From Lasioglossum baleicum (lineage: Eukaryota > Arthropoda > Insecta > Hymenoptera > Halictidae), in the NCBI RefSeq assembly GCF_051020765.1, contig NC_134930.1:2976001-3040000 (forward strand): a DNA stretch of 64,000 nucleotides, given 5' to 3'. Made by a program: the position numbers and the translations under genes. Below, one piece after another: positions 10,321-19,874 of this stretch (within the stretch, counting starts at the first letter, position 1; every line of letters starts with the position of its first letter). The notes beneath the pieces were generated by a model. The model made no database searches and was not told the origin of the DNA. It saw only the letters and a program-made list of their open reading frames with translations.

Positions 10321-11480
10321 TATTAATACAAGTAACGGACATATTCAAGGTGTGCAAGTTATTGCAAGACGTGCAAGTTGTAGTATACCAACATATAATT
10401 TTTCTTTAGTTTTAAGGACTGATTTCAACAGAGCTTTATGCGTGAAATTTGAACTGCTACGGTGACAATAGTCCTGTTACAAAACCGAATGAGGTAACCG
10501 TCCTGGAAAGTGTTATTGATCCGATCTTTCGCGTTAGCTAATGTACCGTAGCATGTCCAACGCAAAAACGCGAAGCCACTGAGCTATCACAAGAAGCATC
10601 GCTAACCGGCTTGTCAAATACCGCAGATGTATTGCCAAATCGAAGTTTTGAAACAATAGTGGAACTTTCATTCCGGTCGATCATAAAAACTGCATCCAGG
10701 TCCGATACAGTTCCGCGGTGTACATTTAGTTCTCTTAGAACATTCGAATTTTAGTGCATGGAAATTCATTTCAAAATGTCCAATTGTCAACTATTTATTA
10801 ACCCACGCAGGTTGCTCAGTAAATATTGAATAACTAAACATGTTATATAAAACGTAATAAATTACATTTACGTGTATATGTTGTACATTTTTGATTTGAT
10901 TTGTTACTTTTCTAAAATAAAAAGAGAGAGGAGCTATTATTCACCAAAATTATCGATTTCTTTTATGTAAGAACAATATATAAGTATATATGCAAGCAAT
11001 AATCAAATGAAAAAAGGTAGATAATTTCTGGACCGTTTTCATGATTTTCACCGATCACTTAAGAGGTTAACATACTTGGGATTATGTAATTAAAATTGGA
11101 TGCATTATTTAACACTGAACCTACCCGTAGGAAATGACTGAACAAAATATTTAAGCGCATATTATAATCGAAATAAACTCTATTTGTCATTTTCTCAAGT
11201 CAACACCTGCCAGTCATTTTTAGTGCTCGGCAACTGCTAGAACAAACTTGTTGTACCATTTTGTTGATGTTAATGCTATCCTATAAATATTGGAACCGCT
11301 TGTGTTTTATTTTTATATCTTCTTTAACTAATTTTAACTAATTTTTTTAACGAACTTTTGCGATCATCTAATACAGCATCCTTAAGGTCTTGAGATACTT
11401 ATTTATAAATATTAAATGTGTTTTGGACATTGTCGTCAATTACTCGGTAAGGAAAGTAACACGATATTTATAAACAATAG
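10321..11480. other. AT-rich intergenic region, nothing recognised
   Basis: No reading frame, repeat partner or RNA gene could be supported here. Confidence 0.5.
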
Positions 11481-11623
11481 CTTTTATTACAGTATTCAAC
11501 AAGGAGGTGGAAGGATAGCTTCAACGAATCGACATGGATCTCAAAAGTACATTTATTACAATCAAACACAAAGTTCAACGTAGCGCAACGCTTAACAAAC
11601 ATAACAAACCGTGCGAACAATTC

Positions 11624-12358
11624 TTAATGCCCCTTTTTGAATCCCCACGACTTATGGTCGTCGTGTCCTCCCTTCTTGCCATGCTGGGAATGATGCTCGT
11701 GATGCTCGTCGTGGCCACCGGAGCTCTTGTGTCCCTTATGATCGTGATGATGATGTCCCTTCTCGAAGTGTCCCTTCTTTCCATAATGATCGTCGTGTTC
11801 ACCTTCGTCGTGATGACCCTTCTTGAAGTGGCCGCCCTTCTTGTGGCCGTAATCGTGATGATGACCGCCATGATCCTCGTGGTGTCCGGAATCATGGTGT
11901 TCGTCGAAGAATTCCTTGTCTTTCTTGAACTCGTCTACTTTGTGGACCTCGTGGTGTCCCTTGGTACTGTGTCCCTTTCCGTAGTGGCCATCCTCGTGGA
12001 ACTTGTGTCCCTTCTCGCCCTTCTCGCCCTTGTGATGCTCGGAGTAGTATCCGTCGTCGTGATGATGGTCCTTCTTGTGGCCTTCTTCCTCGTCGTAGTA
12101 GCCTTTGTGCTCGTCCTTGTCGTGATGGCCTTTCTCACCTTTCTCATGTTGGTGCGACGACTTGTAACCTTTGTCGCCCTTGTCGCCATGTTTATGATGA
12201 TGATCGGAATGGTGCTCCTCACCGCCGCCCTTCTCGTGATGATGATGAGACGCCGCTGCCTCCATGTCGACATCTTGCTTGCCGATCTCCCAGGCCGCTG
12301 TCAGACATTGACAGGCGACGTATGCCGCGAATAGCAGAATCACCAGACGGGACTTCAT
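11624..12358 (-). CDS. Secreted His/Lys/Gly-rich protein, gene 2 of cluster
   Basis: Single-exon frame of 244 residues. The ATG at 12358 is preferred over an in-frame ATG at 12436, because only the former starts a signal peptide (MKSRLVILLFAAYVACQCLTA) and the latter lies upstream of the promoter-predicted start. The mature part begins with DVDMEAAASHHHH and is dominated by His, Lys, Gly, Asp and Glu. It carries VHKVDEFKKDKEFFDEHHD in the middle and YGKKGHFEKGHH near the C-terminus, both shared with genes 1 and 3. TTTATT (AATAAA on this strand) occurs at 11552 and 11487. It is probably an extracellular, possibly cuticle- or secretion-associated, metal-binding or structural protein; function is inferred from composition. 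It is divergent from gene 3. Confidence 0.88.
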   Translation of the reverse strand: MKSRLVILLFAAYVACQCLTAAWEIGKQDVDMEAAASHHHHEKGGGEEHHSDHHHKHGDKGDKGYKSSHQHEKGEKGHHDKDEHKGYYDEEEGHKKDHHHDDGYYSEHHKGEKGEKGHKFHEDGHYGKGHSTKGHHEVHKVDEFKKDKEFFDEHHDSGHHEDHGGHHHDYGHKKGGHFKKGHHDEGEHDDHYGKKGHFEKGHHHHDHKGHKSSGGHDEHHEHHSQHGKKGGHDDHKSWGFKKGH

Positions 12359-12417
12359 GATTCGAAGGGATCGGATCGTTGAGACCGAAACGTTCGGCGC
12401 CGACGCTGCGTTCGGTA

Positions 12418-12450
12418 TGATTAATCCGGTGACCACGCTCGGATTTTATA
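12418..12450 (-). promoter_or_regulatory. Core promoter of gene 2
   Basis: On the minus strand TATAAAA (12450-12444) is followed 32 bp later by an initiator-like TCATACC with its A at 12418. This gives a 5' leader of about 60 nt. Confidence 0.6.
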
Positions 12451-13644
12451 TCGAACGGGGAAAAATCGACGTTAAGGAAGCAGGACTCTCTTTCCTGGCT
12501 GTTTAGCGGGACGTTGCGAAAGTAGCGTCTCCTTAACCCGCTTAGCCCGCAATTCGTCGGTTCCAACCGATCCGGCACCGTCAATCGAAACCGTTATGCA
12601 ACCCGATCGAAATCGCCGCGCCGGCTCTCTCGCGGGATCTGTTCTGCCCAGTGTGCAAACGATAATCTCGCTCTTTTTCGGTTTTTCTGTCGCTGTGTGT
12701 CGTTACGTAACGGTCGTAATGCGATTTCGATTCTCGCAACGCGACACGACGCGACGGCCAAAGCTTTGAATCGTAATTAGGGTTTCGGGTTAAAGAAACC
12801 CGTAGCGATTTGCTCGATCGAGTTTTTATGTGTCAACTATCGCTGCCAGAAGTTTTTGCTGCTCGGTGGGAACGCGTATCGACTCGCCGACCTTTTAATT
12901 CGACGACAGCTTTAATCAAATTGCTCCGTAACGTCGCATTACAGAATGATCGGTCTGCTTACGATGAATATAGATCGTATCGTATTTATCGACGCGAACG
13001 CGTGTCATCGACCGCAACACTGTTGCTTCTTTTATTGAATTCTCGACACGGTTGGCCTCCATGTCGAATACTCGTGAAAGGCGATCATACTGTACACAAT
13101 CGTCTACATTTTCCCGCGTCGCGTCGATCACATTTCGCGCGCGCGGAGTTCCGCCGCGCCACGCCGGCGGACGAATCGATAAAAATCACGTTCAGCTTTA
13201 ATTGACGAAAGTGAGACGCCGATTGTGCAAAGAAATTCGGTGAACGGTGAAAACTAAATTTTTCACCCGATCGAAGAACGACCGATCGTTTTGTAATCCG
13301 TCGCGCGCCGCCCGGCGTGCTCTACCGGCTGCAAATTGATTGACTTTTTTACGGCAAAAAAGACAATTGCCTATCGGCACCGTATGTCTGCCGCGACGCA
13401 ACGTTCGTTCGCGTCACAGTCAATTGGAAAGGGGTGGTTCAGGTCGAAAAAAGTGTTCATCGCGATCGACGTGTTGCGTTTTGATTGCGAGACGAACAGT
13501 TACGTCTGACCTGGAGCAACCTTCGCGCAACGAAACGGACCACCGGGCTGAGTTTACGAAATATGGATCCCCTGTATCAACTAGATGGGGCAGAGCTTGG
13601 AGGAACGAAAGCGATTACGTAGAGATCGCCGGTATCACCGCTGG
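12451..13644. promoter_or_regulatory. Divergent intergenic region between genes 2 and 3
   Basis: About 1.2 kb, CpG-rich, with no match to any repeat in the window. It lies between two outward-facing TATA promoters and so is likely to hold shared regulatory elements. Reading frames inside (for example 12810-13205) show no protein-like composition and were not called. Confidence 0.45.
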
Positions 13645-13678
13645 TATATAAGGTTTGCGTTGAATTGACATGATCAGT
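13645..13678 (+). promoter_or_regulatory. Core promoter of gene 3
   Basis: TATATAAG at 13645-13652 is followed by a perfect arthropod initiator TCAGT at 13674-13678. The distance from TATA to the initiator A is 31 bp. The ATG follows 35 bp later. Confidence 0.8.
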
Positions 13679-13710
13679 CGGTAGCACTGGTTGGTCCACA
13701 AAGTATCAGT

Positions 13711-14547
13711 ATGACCAGAAGTTTGTGGCTCTGCCTCGGCTTGGCCGTGGCATGTACATGCGTCTCCTTGGCCTCGGCTAGACAGTTGAGGAGCAAGAGG
13801 GACCTCGAGGTGGCGGCCAGCCACCATGGTGGTGGAGGTGGCGGTGGTGGCGGTGGCGGTGGCGGTCACGAAAGCGGCGGTGGTCACGAGCATCACGGCA
13901 GCCATCACGAGGAACACGGTGAGAAAGGGGAGAAGGGTTACAAGAACCACCATCACCACGACCATGGCGATCACGGTCATTACGGTAAGGATCACGAGGA
14001 AGGACACCATGGGGAGCATGGTGGACACAAAAAAGGGCACCACGACGAGCACGAAGAGCACGGAAGCCATCACGAACACGAGGACGGGCACAAGGGTTCG
14101 AAGTACGGGCACAAGAAGGGTCACAAGAAGGGAGAAAAAACCCACGGCTATCACCACAAGGCTCACAAAGATGAGTATCATAAAGAACACAAGTTCTACG
14201 ATGATTACCACAAGGGTGGACACCATGAGAAACACGGGAATCATCATGGACACCATGAAAGCAGCGACGGCCACCACAAGAAGGGTGGCCATCATCATTC
14301 CGGACATCATAGCGATCATCACGGCAAAAAGGGACACTTCGATAAGGGACACTACGACGACGACCACAAGGGTTTCCAGGGTAAACATGGATACGACGAG
14401 CACCACGCGCAACACGAGGATTATGGCAACAAGCATGAACACCATGGAGGCAAATCTCACGGATACTCTAGTGGAGACGGACATGGAGGTGGCGGCGGAG
14501 GTGGTGGTGGCCACGGAGGCGGCCATGGTGGACATCATCGACGTTAG
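13711..14547 (+). CDS. Secreted His/Gly/Lys-rich protein, gene 3 of cluster
   Basis: Single-exon frame of 278 residues from the first ATG after the core promoter. Residues 1-23 form a signal peptide, followed by RSKR, a furin-type site just before DLEVAASHH. Next are a run of about 13 glycines, a long His/Lys/Asp/Glu/Gly region, the shared motif HKDEYHKEHKFYDDYH near residue 152, the second shared motif GKKGHFDKGH near 215, and a Gly/His tail ending HHRR. ATTAAA lies about 115 bp after the stop. The many histidines suggest metal binding or a pH-sensitive structural secreted material. This is inference; the family has no name I can give. Confidence 0.9.
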   Translation: MTRSLWLCLGLAVACTCVSLASARQLRSKRDLEVAASHHGGGGGGGGGGGGGHESGGGHEHHGSHHEEHGEKGEKGYKNHHHHDHGDHGHYGKDHEEGHHGEHGGHKKGHHDEHEEHGSHHEHEDGHKGSKYGHKKGHKKGEKTHGYHHKAHKDEYHKEHKFYDDYHKGGHHEKHGNHHGHHESSDGHHKKGGHHHSGHHSDHHGKKGHFDKGHYDDDHKGFQGKHGYDEHHAQHEDYGNKHEHHGGKSHGYSSGDGHGGGGGGGGGHGGGHGGHHRR

Positions 14548-15229
14548 AAGAGAACCAATGAAATTTTGTTTTGATTCGTTGTCGTATTTGTTTTTTATTC
14601 TGTCGTTGATTAATTTTAGACATTATATTGGAATTTCTCGTGTTCGATGTTTTCATTTCGATGATTAAAATATTTCAACTAAATCACTCTTCTTCTACGT
14701 TCAATTTAACCCCACCCGTAGGATTTAAGCCAAAAGCATAAAATGCTGAGGCACGTTGAAGGACTGATTATACTTCTATGTGCTATACAATTACATTTTC
14801 TTAATTATGAAAATACCGAGTACTTACTCTTCGTACTCTCGAATAAATATACAGTTTGAAATTGAAACTTTCAGTTTTTTTAAATACACTATTTGATATT
14901 AGTTCTGTTCCGTAAAGACTAACTCATTACTGAAAACTACAAACAATTTGTAGTAAAATATAAAGATCAAATTATCGCTGCATAATAGAAAGTATTATGC
15001 AAATATACCTATTTGCACCTAAATATACCTATAGTTCATCGATAGAATGTTACGCCATTGAAAATTCAAATGCACGAGTTATTCATATTCGTAAATTTTA
15101 TAACAAACGATAATTATTTCCTCTGCCTTGTATTATAGATTCCTTTCAACTAAAATTGTACAAGGTCACTAACGTATATTAACTGATGTCAAGCGCAACA
15201 ACTTTTATCCTAAATATTTTTTTATTGTG
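14548..15229. other. 3' flank of gene 3, AT-rich
   Basis: Contains the gene 3 polyadenylation signal near 14664; nothing else recognised. Confidence 0.5.
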
Positions 15230-15440
15230 ATAGTCGAATGTTAGTTTGACATACATAAATGGCTCAATACTTTTTCTGTAGAGAATATCGAGCTGCATTG
15301 ATTGGAGCATTAAAAACAGACAATTCCATAAAGCAGGGCCTCTATGATCTTCATGTGACCTCTACGCGTCCTTCTATGAAGAAACTATTTACACCGGACC
15401 ATGACCTCCATAAAACCATTCAGTTGTTATCTAAACCTTT
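15230..15440 (+). repeat. Dispersed repeat R3, copy
   Basis: Matches parts of 16260-16400, 33095-33250 and 40060-40215 (shared theme: CGAGCTGCATTGATTG, a short gap, then a Thr-Arg-like CTCTACGCGTCC block). It is a non-coding relic of a transposon family related to the foldback that follows. Confidence 0.6.
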
Positions 15441-15504
15441 TTTTATATATCATACAGTATTCAAGTAATTGTCATGTGAAGATTGAAACCGGTTACTCTG
15501 TATG

Positions 15505-16525
15505 CAGGGTGAGTTCGAAGAAATAGAACACTTAAGTATCTCCGTTACTTTTCGTTATACAAAAAAACTTCTTAGGACAAAGTTACACTGTTTGAAGGGC
15601 CACATGTAACGGTGTAAGAGAAAAAATTTTCGAGGTCATTTTTTTACGAGATTTCAAGCTCATCGATATTTTTTTAAATGGAATGAGTTATTTTTTATTA
15701 CATCAATCGATGCAACTGGACATTCATTATAAAAAAGTATTCACCTATGTATGTCGAAAAGTTAGTAGTTCAGGAGATATTTCAATTTAAATAACTCTAA
15801 AACACCATTGCTGTCTTACTAACACGTTACACAAGTAAGTAAACGCTAATATCAATTTCAATTTTAATGTCAATTTTTCAATTTCCACTTCAATTTCAAT
15901 ATCAACACTGACTCTTCATTTTCAACTTCAATTTTTCAATTTCAACTTCAATTTTAACTCTCCCACTTCAACTTCAATTTCAACTCTTCCATTTCAACTT
16001 CAATTTCTACTCTTCCATTTCAACTACAATTTTTCAATTTGACTTCGTTAATTTCAACTCTTCAATTACAACGTCAATTTTTCAATTTCAACTTCAATTT
16101 TTCAATTTCAATGCGTTAATTTCAAATCTTCAATTTCATTTTCAACGTTAATTTTTAAATTTCAATTTCAACTCTTCAATTTACACTAGCAAGTAAACGC
16201 TAACGTCTTAGTACGACAGTAATGGTGTTTTAGAGTTATTTAAATTGTAATATCTCCTGAACTACTAACTTTTCGACATACATGGGTTAGTACTTTTTTA
16301 TGACGAATGTTCAGCTGCATCGATTGATGTATTAAAAAATACCTCATTCCATTTAAAAAAATATCAATGACCTTGAAATCTTGTAAAAAGATGACCTTGA
16401 AAATGTTCTCCATTACACCGTTACATGTGGCCTTTCAAACAGTGTGATTTTGTCCTAAAAAGTTTTTTTGTACAACGAAAAGTAACGGAGATATTTAGGT
16501 GTTCTGTTTCCTCGGGCTCACCCTG
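15505..16525. mobile_element. Large foldback element, 1021 bp, with minisatellite core
   Basis: The ends CAGGGTGAGTTCGAAG and CTCGGGCTCACCCTG are inverted. The arms of about 330 bp pair well (GTATCTCCGTTACTTTTCG against CGAAAAGTAACGGAGATAT). The centre (about 15870-16190) is a degenerate tandem array of CAATTTCAACTT-like units. TA follows the right end; the left flank is TG. It ends about 104 bp before the start codon of gene 4. Confidence 0.85.
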
Positions 16526-16629
16526 TATATTCTTTCACAAACAGTGGACCAACCACTGCAAATCCACACACGTATCGGTTCTCTATTGGGAACAGAGATC
16601 GGGCCAGCGGCAAATTAAAGAAAACCGAT

Positions 16630-16983
16630 ATGTTTACCGTACGTGAAGCTCTCGCGGTGTTGATAGTCCTGGCAATTTTGGCGGCGGATGGGTTCACGTC
16701 GATCATAAATTACTGGAACCTGGAAATCGCGGCCTTCTCTCATTCCAACCATTACGGCAAGATCGGCGGAGGTAATCGCCACTCGGATCACGAAAATCAA
16801 CACGGTGGTCGCGATAATAGTGGCTTCTACAGCTAGCACGACTTTCGGAATTTTGACAGAGACAACAGCAGTGGCTACTACGACGAAGATGGCAGATGTA
16901 CAAACATGACTTTTCATGGAACCTATAACTGTAATAATATATATGGGCTGTACAATTTTTATACAAGTCTTACTTTTTCGTAG
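16630..16983 (+). pseudogene. Secreted His/Gly-rich paralog, gene 4 of cluster, interrupted by TAG
   Basis: ATG 16630 opens a signal peptide (MFTVREALAVLIVLAILAADG) followed by WNLEIAAFSHSNH, the counterpart of DLEVAASHH in gene 3. The frame stops at TAG 16834-16836 after 68 residues. Beyond the TAG the same frame stays open for 48 codons, continuing with FDRDNSSGYYDEDG, which echoes GGRDNSGFYS just before the stop. This suggests a nonsense mutation in a once longer gene or a real short protein with a coincidental tail. No clear TATA/initiator pair is seen; the foldback insertion lies just upstream. Confidence 0.6.
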
Positions 16984-17366
16984 GGTTCAAAGCATTGACT
17001 CTGTGAATGAAGTGCTCGTTTGATGGAAGATCTTGCATTCCAATAACAAATATTCCGTTTTGTCGATCGTAACGAATTAATAGAAATTAGTTTATGTTAT
17101 CGGCACACAGGTTCGATCCAAAATCAAAACAAAGCAATTTTGCAATTCAGAAGATTTTTCTCAACGTTTCGATCCAAGTATGGATCATCTTCAAGAGAAC
17201 TTTGCGTCTGAAAAATACTGAATATTGTATTGAGTGTTTCACAAGATCAATAATAACCACAACATAATTTTTCACCGTACTTGCTATGTGTAAATTGTTT
17301 ATAAGTGTATAAATTTGCAACTGTATTCCATGCTGGCACGAACTAAACCGAACGATGTGAACTTCC
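16984..17366. other. Intergenic, nothing recognised
   Basis: No supported feature. Confidence 0.45.
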
Positions 17367-17606
17367 ACCAGAGTTGGGCAAAATGTAATTTCAATTACAA
17401 TTACAATTACTTGCCAATTACTATAATTTGAAATTGCAGAAACAAGATTACAATTACATGTAATTGTAATTGGTAATTGCAATTACTTGACGAATCACTG
17501 CATTGTAATTGTGGTCCGCAATTACAATTACTGGTTGAGCCAAAGTAATTGCAATTACCAATTACAATTACATGTAATTGTAATTGGTAGTTGCAATTAC
17601 TTAACC
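17367..17606. repeat. AATTAC-rich repeat beginning ACCAGAGTTGGGCA
   Basis: The 14-bp start ACCAGAGTTGGGCA is repeated at 18647, where it also introduces a simple, self-complementary sequence. Here the body is built of CAATTAC/GTAATTG units that form several palindromes, for example around ATTACATGTAAT near 17460 and 17570. It is probably a transposon terminus with expanded internal simple sequence. Confidence 0.6.
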
Positions 17607-18646
17607 CTAAAATGGCACTACAAAAAGGTAATTACTAATTACTAATTTATAATTAGATACCTACTCAATGGAAATGTCTAAAAAGAACAAACAAGAAGTA
17701 TATGTTAGGAAATATTTATTATTTATTCTCTCTCTATTACTTATTACTCATCGACCTTGCTCCCGCCTTGTAAGATATATTCAGACCCAACATCTCTTTA
17801 ACTTTTTCTTGTGGAATAATGTACATGATACGAGAGAGGGGGCCTAAAAGTTCCCAGGGTAAGAGTTGTTCCGATCATTATTTATAAACAACGGAAGTAC
17901 ACGCGATTCGTTTTCAGTTGTTTTTGTTATAAGAGTGGGTAAAGACAGTCTGTTATCCAATTTTGTGGAGTCCGCGATAGTGCAGCGTGTGTTTTTAACG
18001 AAGCCGTAGTTACGTACCAGGTAAGTAAATATTATTTGATCCTTTTTCATCTATTTCGCTTATTTAATTCTCGGTATACTGTGCCGGAGTCTATTTTGAC
18101 CGGGAACATCCAAATTGTTATTTAAGCACTCAATTTGTTGCAATTAAACTAACTGAATAGCTGTTTCATTGAGGATAACGGAAAGGCTAATGTGTCTACA
18201 CGAGATATCATCAAAAGTAAATTCTTAAAAATTATTAATTACAGCTGTGAACGGTCCTAAGCATTCCCATTTATATGGCTATAATAAAAATCGTTCGTTG
18301 TCCGAGGATTAATATCGATGTCACTGATTCTTTTATCCTTGTCGATGAAATGACATTCAACAACATGTGGTGATAGGTTTTATTAATTATTTTATACCTA
18401 TTGTATTAATAATATATTATATTGTATATTATTAATACTGCAGTTTCCACATGTGTCATTTGTGCCAAGTTGTTATAGTGACTTGGCAGCACATTGTTCC
18501 GTAAGGTATGCATATGTAAATACGTATATGTACGAGATGTGTTAATAATAAAATAACTGGAATTTTGTAATTTCGTGGGTTGTATTAGTCTGATTCACGC
18601 CATTTTTTCTTTGCTGTGTCGGCAAGCATGTCTGAAAAGTGTTTGT
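17607..18646. other. Intergenic, unclassified
   Basis: A GTAAGT donor-like site follows an exon-like stretch near 18018, but no frame supports an exon. The sequence is mostly AT-rich and may be the interior of the element whose motif ACCAGAGTTGGGCA occurs on both sides. Confidence 0.3.
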
Positions 18647-19044
18647 ACCAGAGTTGGGCATTAATCGATTAAAATTTTAATCATGATTGATTGATTAATG
18701 TGTACGATTAAAAAAAGAAATCGTCGAAAAATCGACGATTGATTCAATCGATTGATGAAGTAAATCGTCAATCGTTGATTAAAAAAAGAAATCATTGCAA
18801 AAAAAAACATAAAAGCACGTAGAGTTTGTATTATATACATATAGACCAAATGACAATACACCTAAACTCAGTTTACATTTTTTTCAGTATTCATACAGTT
18901 TTGATTCCGTGTGTTTCATTTCGAAATTTCAGCAGTTAATCATTAATCAATTATACGATTAACGATTACAATTGAAAGGAATGTAATCGTTAATCGCGAA
19001 TAACGACTAAAGTAGAAACTTAATCGTTAACCGCAATTAACGAC
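18647..19044. repeat. ATTAATCGATT-rich repeat beginning ACCAGAGTTGGGCA
   Basis: Same 14-bp start as at 17367, followed by variations on ATTAATCGATT and its complement. It is interrupted at 19044 by the solo LTR. Confidence 0.6.
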
Positions 19045-19792
19045 TGTTCGGGATTCGAATTGTGAATTTGCCGGTCGTTACGCCAACCGTCGAGCTCCGT
19101 TCGTTTTGCTCTTTTTCAAGCGTGTTTAGAGTCGCGTAGCGATCACGCGTAACCGTAGCGCGAGGCTATGGTGTGTTTGTCAGCGCCCATCACCGGCAAA
19201 TCTCCACTATTCGAATCTCGAACCGTCGCGTCGCGTCGTCTCCCTGGATCATGCGATCGATCCGGAACCAATATCGTGCGACCCCGCCGGCCGTTTCGGA
19301 GAATATTTAAAGGCCCTCCCTTGGCGGAGCGACTCTCTTCCGATCAGTTCTGCGAATTCCTACAATCATTCAATTAGCACGTTCTCATTTTCTATATTTT
19401 GTTTGTTCGCGACAATCACGGCACTTTCTTTGTCATATCCATTCGACGTTTCTTTCGAGTCGCAGACGATTCTGTTCGTTCGCGTCGCGATCCGTGCTTC
19501 TGCCCGCGTCAAGATATCCGACGAACGCGTGAAGATCACCGTCCGCGGCGACCCTTGTCAAGGTGTCGCACAAGATCTCCGTCGCGCTCCAAGGCAGACC
19601 CTCGCACGCGCAAGATTTCCGTATTTCGATCCGTCGGCGATTACAATTTTGAATAAAGTACAGTGTGAAACCAATCTGAAATCAATCTCTCTCCCTCATT
19701 CTCACGATCCTTGTCATTGCCTTCCTCGCGCGCTCAATTCTGAGCGGTTCCAGCGTCAGGCGCCTTCGACCGTCGTCGGTCGACGCCGAACA
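19045..19792 (+). mobile_element. Solo LTR, 748 bp, 5-bp target duplication
   Basis: Starts TGTTCGG and ends CCGAACA (perfect 7-bp inverted ends). It is flanked by ACGAC on both sides (19040-19044, 19793-19797). Inside are TATTTAAA at 19304, an initiator TCAGT at 19344 and AATAAA at 19652, giving U3-R-U5 order on the plus strand. A 5-bp duplication fits BEL/Pao, Copia or some Gypsy families. Frames inside the LTR are not genes. Confidence 0.85.
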
Positions 19793-19874
19793 ACGACTAA
19801 ACAAATTTGTTCCACAATTACTGTTGGGAGTTTCTTATAAAGTTTTTCGCGCTGATTCCGAATCTGTCCATAAT

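Noticed and set aside
11534..12334. 266-codon hydrophobic plus-strand frame opposite gene 2
   Set aside because: Shadow of the His/Lys-rich gene 2 codons read antisense (Val/Leu/Met runs); the same effect produces the frame 13615-14538 opposite gene 3.
13660..16570. 15-bp inverted match GTGGACCAACCA between the leader regions of genes 3 and 4
   Set aside because: Opposite orientation and no consistent spacing to promoters; most likely coincidence.
19399..19840. Arg/Pro-rich frames at 19.4-19.8 kb
   Set aside because: Inside or running out of the solo LTR 19045-19792; no conserved motif.
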